Below are positions 9,301 to 10,320 of a stretch of DNA of 10,320 nucleotides, piece by piece. The stretch is from positions 1 to 10,320 of the forward strand of contig CAAEKX010000019.1 of NCBI GenBank assembly GCA_900756605.1, given 5' to 3'. Under the pieces are notes generated by a model that did no database searches, was not told the origin of the DNA, and saw only the letters and a list, made by a program, of their open reading frames with translations. Position numbers and translations under genes: made by a program. Source of the DNA: Coriobacteriia bacterium. GTDB taxonomy: Bacteria > Actinomycetota > Coriobacteriia > Coriobacteriales > QAMH01. Position 1 is the stretch's first letter. Each line of letters begins with the position of its first letter.

Positions 9301-10320
9301 AACCGCGTAGTAGTAGAGCGTGAGCACGAGGCTGTTGTCAGCGGCAATGGAGCCCTGGGCCACAGTCGTGACCTTGGTCTCGGCGGCATCGCCCAGGCGG
9401 GTCATGTTGCCATGAGGCAGGAACTCGAAGCCGGGGATGGCGACGTTGTCATTGGCATTGGTGTTGGGGCTGGACGCGACCTCCTCGGGGGTAGCGGCAG
9501 CATTGGCCATGGCATCAGCCTTGCCGTTGGTGTGGACAATGAAGTACGGCGTGGCAAAGGCCGGCAGATGGTAGGTGACCCCATCCACGGTGGAGACGAT
9601 GCAGCCGTTGCCATCGATGGAGTTGATGCCGAAGGTCGTGTCAATGATGCCAGCCGCATCAATGGGCAGAACCGCGCCGTTGGCGGCGATGGACCAGTAG
9701 CGATACTGGACCGTATGGATGGTCACGTCCTCGTAGACGTCTTCCATCACCATTTGGCCATCCTTGTAGATGATGTCGCCGTTCTCGTCGCGAGCGGGCT
9801 GCTGGACGGCATCGCCATTCTCGTCGAGAACCTGACGATGCTCGACGGTCGTGATGACGTACTCGTTGCCATCCGGGTCGAGCCACGCAACCGGGTTGCC
9901 GTCGGCATCGCGTTGGACGAGCCTGCCGTCCTCGGTGGGCTCGAGTGCGATGGCGAAGTTGAGGTTGCCGTTCTCGTCAACGGCGACGAGCTTGCCGTCA
10001 CCAGTGGCAGCCCAGCGAATGACGCGGTACTCGGTGCTATTGGTGGGCTCGTAGTAGAGCTTGAGATGCAGTGCGCCGGTGGTGTCTCCCGCCCTGTTGC
10101 CAGACCAGCCCGTGACGACGCCGGAAGTATCGCTCGTGTAGGGAGTGCCGCCGACCTCGATCGACTCGACGTAGCGATAGCCCGTCGGGACGTTGTGTTC
10201 CCTCTGGTCATCGGTCACCGTTACCGTCTGACCAGTGGTAGCCGTGAAGACAGTGGAATCGTAGAACTCGATGGTACCGTCACCGCGCACCTTGTAGTAG
10301 TCGATGAAGTAATCGGCATC
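1..10320 (-). CDS. Giant repetitive surface protein, interior fragment (MucBP-like + InlB B-repeat modules)
   Basis: A single reading frame crosses the whole window on the minus strand, 3,440 codons without a stop and open at both ends; the fragment alone would exceed 350 kDa. It alternates MucBP-like modules (YTVEHW ... GDG ... LVLKLYY) with InlB B-repeat/Flg_new modules (DPG ... RPGYTLxGWT ... TLYAVW), both extracellular beta-rich folds known from adhesins and surface proteins of Gram-positive bacteria. No start, ribosome binding site, signal peptide, LPXTG motif or stop is inside the window, so export and sortase anchoring are inferred from the family only. I counted three cysteines (codons 9601-9603, 8095-8097, 7408-7410), and saw no transmembrane-like stretch and no catalytic motif. 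Codons strongly favour G/C third positions: I found one TCA (4195-4197) and no TTA or CTA. Eleven short palindrome-like elements are embedded in frame. The likely role is adhesion or a cell-surface stalk; no ligand can be named. Confidence 0.93.
346..1074 (-). repeat. Composite unit 10: canonical MucBP-like module + InlB-type module 11
   Basis: The module opens EYLVERW (1036-1056), then VSGDGTRYAVTSDGKLVRDANGRLV in outline, HVGITDE (901-921), GYAFAADG and TVLVLYFKP (706-732). The InlB-type module has GYDLAGWS (568-591), SKGLASQAAADAA, a GGQTLYLAPTDASI loop with an element copy, and TLYATW (346-363). Its end-to-end length is one codon short of composite unit 9 (243 against 244 residues). Confidence 0.85.
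393..405 (-). repeat. GGGGACAGACCC element copy 1
   Basis: Plus strand GGGTCTGTCCCCC. It is read in frame as GGQTL within the loop before TLYATW. It shares an extended flank with copy 2: 388-405 equals 1114-1131, followed by a near-identical TTACCAC. Confidence 0.9.
1075..1806 (-). repeat. Composite unit 9: canonical MucBP-like module + InlB-type module 10
   Basis: The module opens RYTVERW (1768-1788), then VSGDGTRYALKADGTL, RDANGMLV, YIGTTDE (1633-1653) and STKLVLYFAP (1426-1455). The InlB-type module has GYTLKGWT (1276-1299), LKGIKSQNA, GGQTLYYMPTGDV (element copy) and TLYATW (1075-1092). It is colinear with the next unit, sharing GDGTRYA, RDANG, GxTDE and the GGQTLY loop, so the two look like a tandem duplication that has since diverged. 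Confidence 0.85.
1119..1131 (-). repeat. GGGGACAGACCC element copy 2
   Basis: Plus strand GGGTCTGTCCCCC, read as GGQTL. It sits 44 bases from the terminal W codon of its module, against 47 for copy 1. Confidence 0.9.
1807..2430 (-). repeat. Composite unit 8: short MucBP-like module + InlB-type module 9
   Basis: This is the shortest complete unit (208 residues). The MucBP-like module runs from VYYVDHVRW (2386-2412) through FRGMTD (2329-2346) to MRITLNYFA (2167-2193), missing the GDG and DANG parts. The InlB-type module begins LQLQLETSGGTW, has RPGYTLVGWST (2017-2049), IKGLASQVKAGQL and ends KMPTRGQTLYAVW (1807-1845), again with an element copy fused to TLYAVW. Confidence 0.82.
1821..1832 (-). 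repeat. GGGGACAGACCC element copy 3
   Basis: Plus strand GGGTCTGTCCCC, read as RGQTL and continuing directly into YAVW. The offset from the W codon is 14 bases, the same as copy 4. Confidence 0.9.
2431..3138 (-). repeat. Composite unit 7: MucBP-like module + InlB-type module 8
   Basis: The module opens DYTVNRW (3103-3123) and closes ARFTLWYLP (2830-2856), with GYRFLA between. The InlB-type module begins LKLDLGNMGTW, has RPGYTLMGWST (2659-2691), AKGQASQDFWDALIGSG and ends FTMGSRGQTLYAIW (2431-2472). The RGQTL part is one element copy that overlaps the conserved TLYAVW terminus without lengthening it. Confidence 0.82.
2445..2456 (-). repeat. GGGGACAGACCC element copy 4
   Basis: Plus strand GGGTCTGTCCCC, read as RGQTL and continuing into YAIW. 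The copy 3 to copy 4 distance (624 bases) equals the distance between the two W codons. Confidence 0.9.
3139..3864 (-). repeat. Composite unit 6: MucBP-like module + InlB-type module 7
   Basis: The module opens VYYVEHW (3826-3846), has VRRDSNGALI in the DANG position and ends TVFYLFYRA (3496-3522). The InlB-type module has RPGYDFLGWT (3322-3351), then IADKKGTDP, which includes one element copy, then AMGYTAQQIVTWLEG (from 3241) and TLRAVW (3139-3156). The loop carries an extra YLKLYFKNG strand resembling the LVLKLYY closing strand of the other module type. Confidence 0.82.
3295..3307 (-). repeat. GGGGACAGACCC element copy 5
   Basis: Plus strand GGGGTCTGTCCCC with the full 4-bp G/C arms. Read as GTDP, a different register from copies 1-4, between GWT and the helix-like TAQQIVTWL. 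Confidence 0.9.
3943..3955 (-). repeat. GGGGACAGACCC element copy 6
   Basis: Plus strand GGGGTCTGTCCCC, read as GTDP directly after AWLGTL. Bases 3944-3973 are identical to 6131-6160, a 30-base match covering element and flank. Confidence 0.9.
4204..4216 (-). repeat. GGGGACAGACCC element copy 7
   Basis: Plus strand GGGGTCTGTCCCC followed by two further C, giving six G on the coding strand (4213-4218). Read as GGTDP near the beginning of InlB-type module 6. Confidence 0.9.
4459..4471 (+). repeat. GGGGACAGACCC element copy 8, inverted
   Basis: The only copy with GGGGACAGACCCC on the plus strand. The gene reads it as MGSVP, inside the MucBP-like module after DSHIYV. Frame is kept. Confidence 0.9.
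4969..6003 (-). repeat. Composite unit 4: two divergent MucBP-like modules + InlB-type module 5
   Basis: The first module opens TYTADIY (5965-5985) and ends TTKLVFIF (5689-5712), directly followed by DYGVNRY (5653-5673). This second module is a long form: it has LVDASGND, an inserted helix-like NLTPEQIAAAEAAA, YKGLTD and then GQYFKNGWYYTIDN before SLVLKLFY (5269-5292). The InlB-type module has GYKLVGWM (5068-5091) and ends YTMPIGEVVLRPLW (4969-5010). It is the only one of the eleven in which I see no helix-like KG/WL segment. No element copy is present. Confidence 0.77.
6004..7356 (-). repeat. Composite unit 3: three consecutive MucBP-like modules + InlB-type module 4
   Basis: This is the longest unit (451 residues). 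Three MucBP-like modules follow each other without an InlB-type partner: YTVEH (7321-7335) to SLVLKLYY (7102-7125); YTVERW (7063-7080) to STKIIQFY (6841-6864); YTVEFY (6805-6822) to TLLLKLFY (6433-6456). The InlB-type module has GYTLVGWT (6274-6297), KGYEAQRLAAWL (ending at 6151) and TLYAVW (6004-6021). Its loop before TLYAVW contains the element doublet at 6102-6142, and from GTLGTDP to the W it measures 49 residues, against 33 for the same stretch in composite unit 5. Confidence 0.82.
6102..6142 (-). repeat. Direct doublet of the GGGGACAGACCC element, copies 9 and 10
   Basis: Two identical 12-base cores, 6102-6113 and 6131-6142, lie in the same orientation around a 17-base spacer. They are read in two different registers: GTDP for copy 10, then DFAAHW from the spacer, then GQTL for copy 9. 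This is the best candidate for a complete copy of the underlying element. Confidence 0.9.
7357..8049 (-). repeat. Composite unit 2: MucBP-like module + InlB-type module 3
   Basis: The unit opens VYTVEHY (8011-8031), has FHGITDD in the G-x-T-D position, and reaches LVLKLYYEP (starting at 7803). One GGGGACAGACCC copy is read as GGQTL just before the closing strand. The InlB-type module has DGYTLAGWTT (7591-7620), the helix-like DIVAWLESL and a degenerate end, VLIAVW (7357-7374) instead of TLYAVW. The central loop is unusually rich in Gly, Pro and Asn and contains one of the three cysteines (7408-7410). Confidence 0.8.
7848..7860 (-). repeat. GGGGACAGACCC element copy 11
   Basis: Plus strand GGGTCTGTCCCCC, read as GGQTL before SEVLTGTVLADG in the MucBP-like module of composite unit 2. 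The coding-strand flank GCGGCAATT resembles that of copies 1, 2 and 7 (GTGGTAA or GTGGCAAT). Confidence 0.9.
8050..8946 (-). repeat. Composite unit 1: two MucBP-like modules + InlB-type module 2
   Basis: The first module opens KYTVEYY (8908-8928), contains YVGMTD near 8845-8862 and ends TVLKLYY (8656-8676). The second is short, from DYKVQWF (8620-8640) to STILKIFY (8413-8436), without the DANG and GxTD elements. The InlB-type module has ERPGYDFVGWA (8263-8295), an Ala/Leu-rich helix-like stretch TLADALLAALAG just after, and TLYAVW (8050-8067). A cysteine lies at 8095-8097. It carries no GGGGACAGACCC element. Confidence 0.8.
8947..10320 (-). repeat. N-terminal part of the fragment: three MucBP-like modules plus InlB-type module 1
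   Basis: The first MucBP-like module is cut by the window edge; it has YKVRGDG near 10280 and ends in LHLKLYYEP (10045-10071). The second opens EYRVIRW (10012-10032) and lacks the LKLYY ending; it is replaced by a run of D-x-N-G turns (9721-9990). The third opens IHTVQYRYW (9694-9720) and ends SLVLTLYY (9310-9333). The InlB-type module follows, with LTFDPGTGT (9265-9291), RRPGYTLAGWTT (9133-9168), a predicted helix around TWLASL (9013-9030) and TLYPVW (8947-8964). It carries no GGGGACAGACCC element. Confidence 0.8.

Overview
The window is the interior of one giant gene on the minus strand. In the frame whose codons start at plus-strand positions 1, 4, 7 and so on, my full hand translation shows no stop from base 10320 to base 1. 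That is 3,440 codons, open at both ends, so start, signal peptide, anchor and stop all lie outside. There is no intergenic DNA, RNA gene, promoter or terminator to annotate.

The protein is built from two alternating module types. One is a MucBP-like module, typically opening [KVR]YTVE[HR][WY], then a GDG turn, then often D-A-N-G-x-L-V and G-x-T-D, closing with S-L-V-L-K-L-Y-Y. The other is an InlB B-repeat (Listeria-Bacteroides repeat, Flg_new type) with a DPG start, a central RPGYTLxGWT and a terminal TLYAVW. Eleven InlB-type modules, each ending in a W, divide the window into an N-terminal segment, ten composite units (most often about 205-245 residues, up to 451) and one truncated unit. 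This architecture is typical of very large surface adhesin-like proteins of Gram-positive bacteria, usually anchored by a sortase. GC-rich codon use with almost no TTA, CTA or TCA, plus the repeat style, suggests a gut or rumen actinobacterium of the class Coriobacteriia (Collinsella/Olsenella-like). That placement is an inference.

The most unusual content is DNA-level. Eleven copies of GGGTCTGTCCCC (coding strand GGGGACAGACCC, G4/C4 ends round a 5-nt centre) are scattered through the reading frame and never break it. They look like REP-type short interspersed elements domesticated as protein sequence. They are read as G-Q-T-L (six copies), G-T-D-P (four) or, in the single inverted copy, G-S-V-P. 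Two copies form a direct doublet at 6102-6142 within an expanded module; two pairs occupy nearly the same place in neighbouring units.
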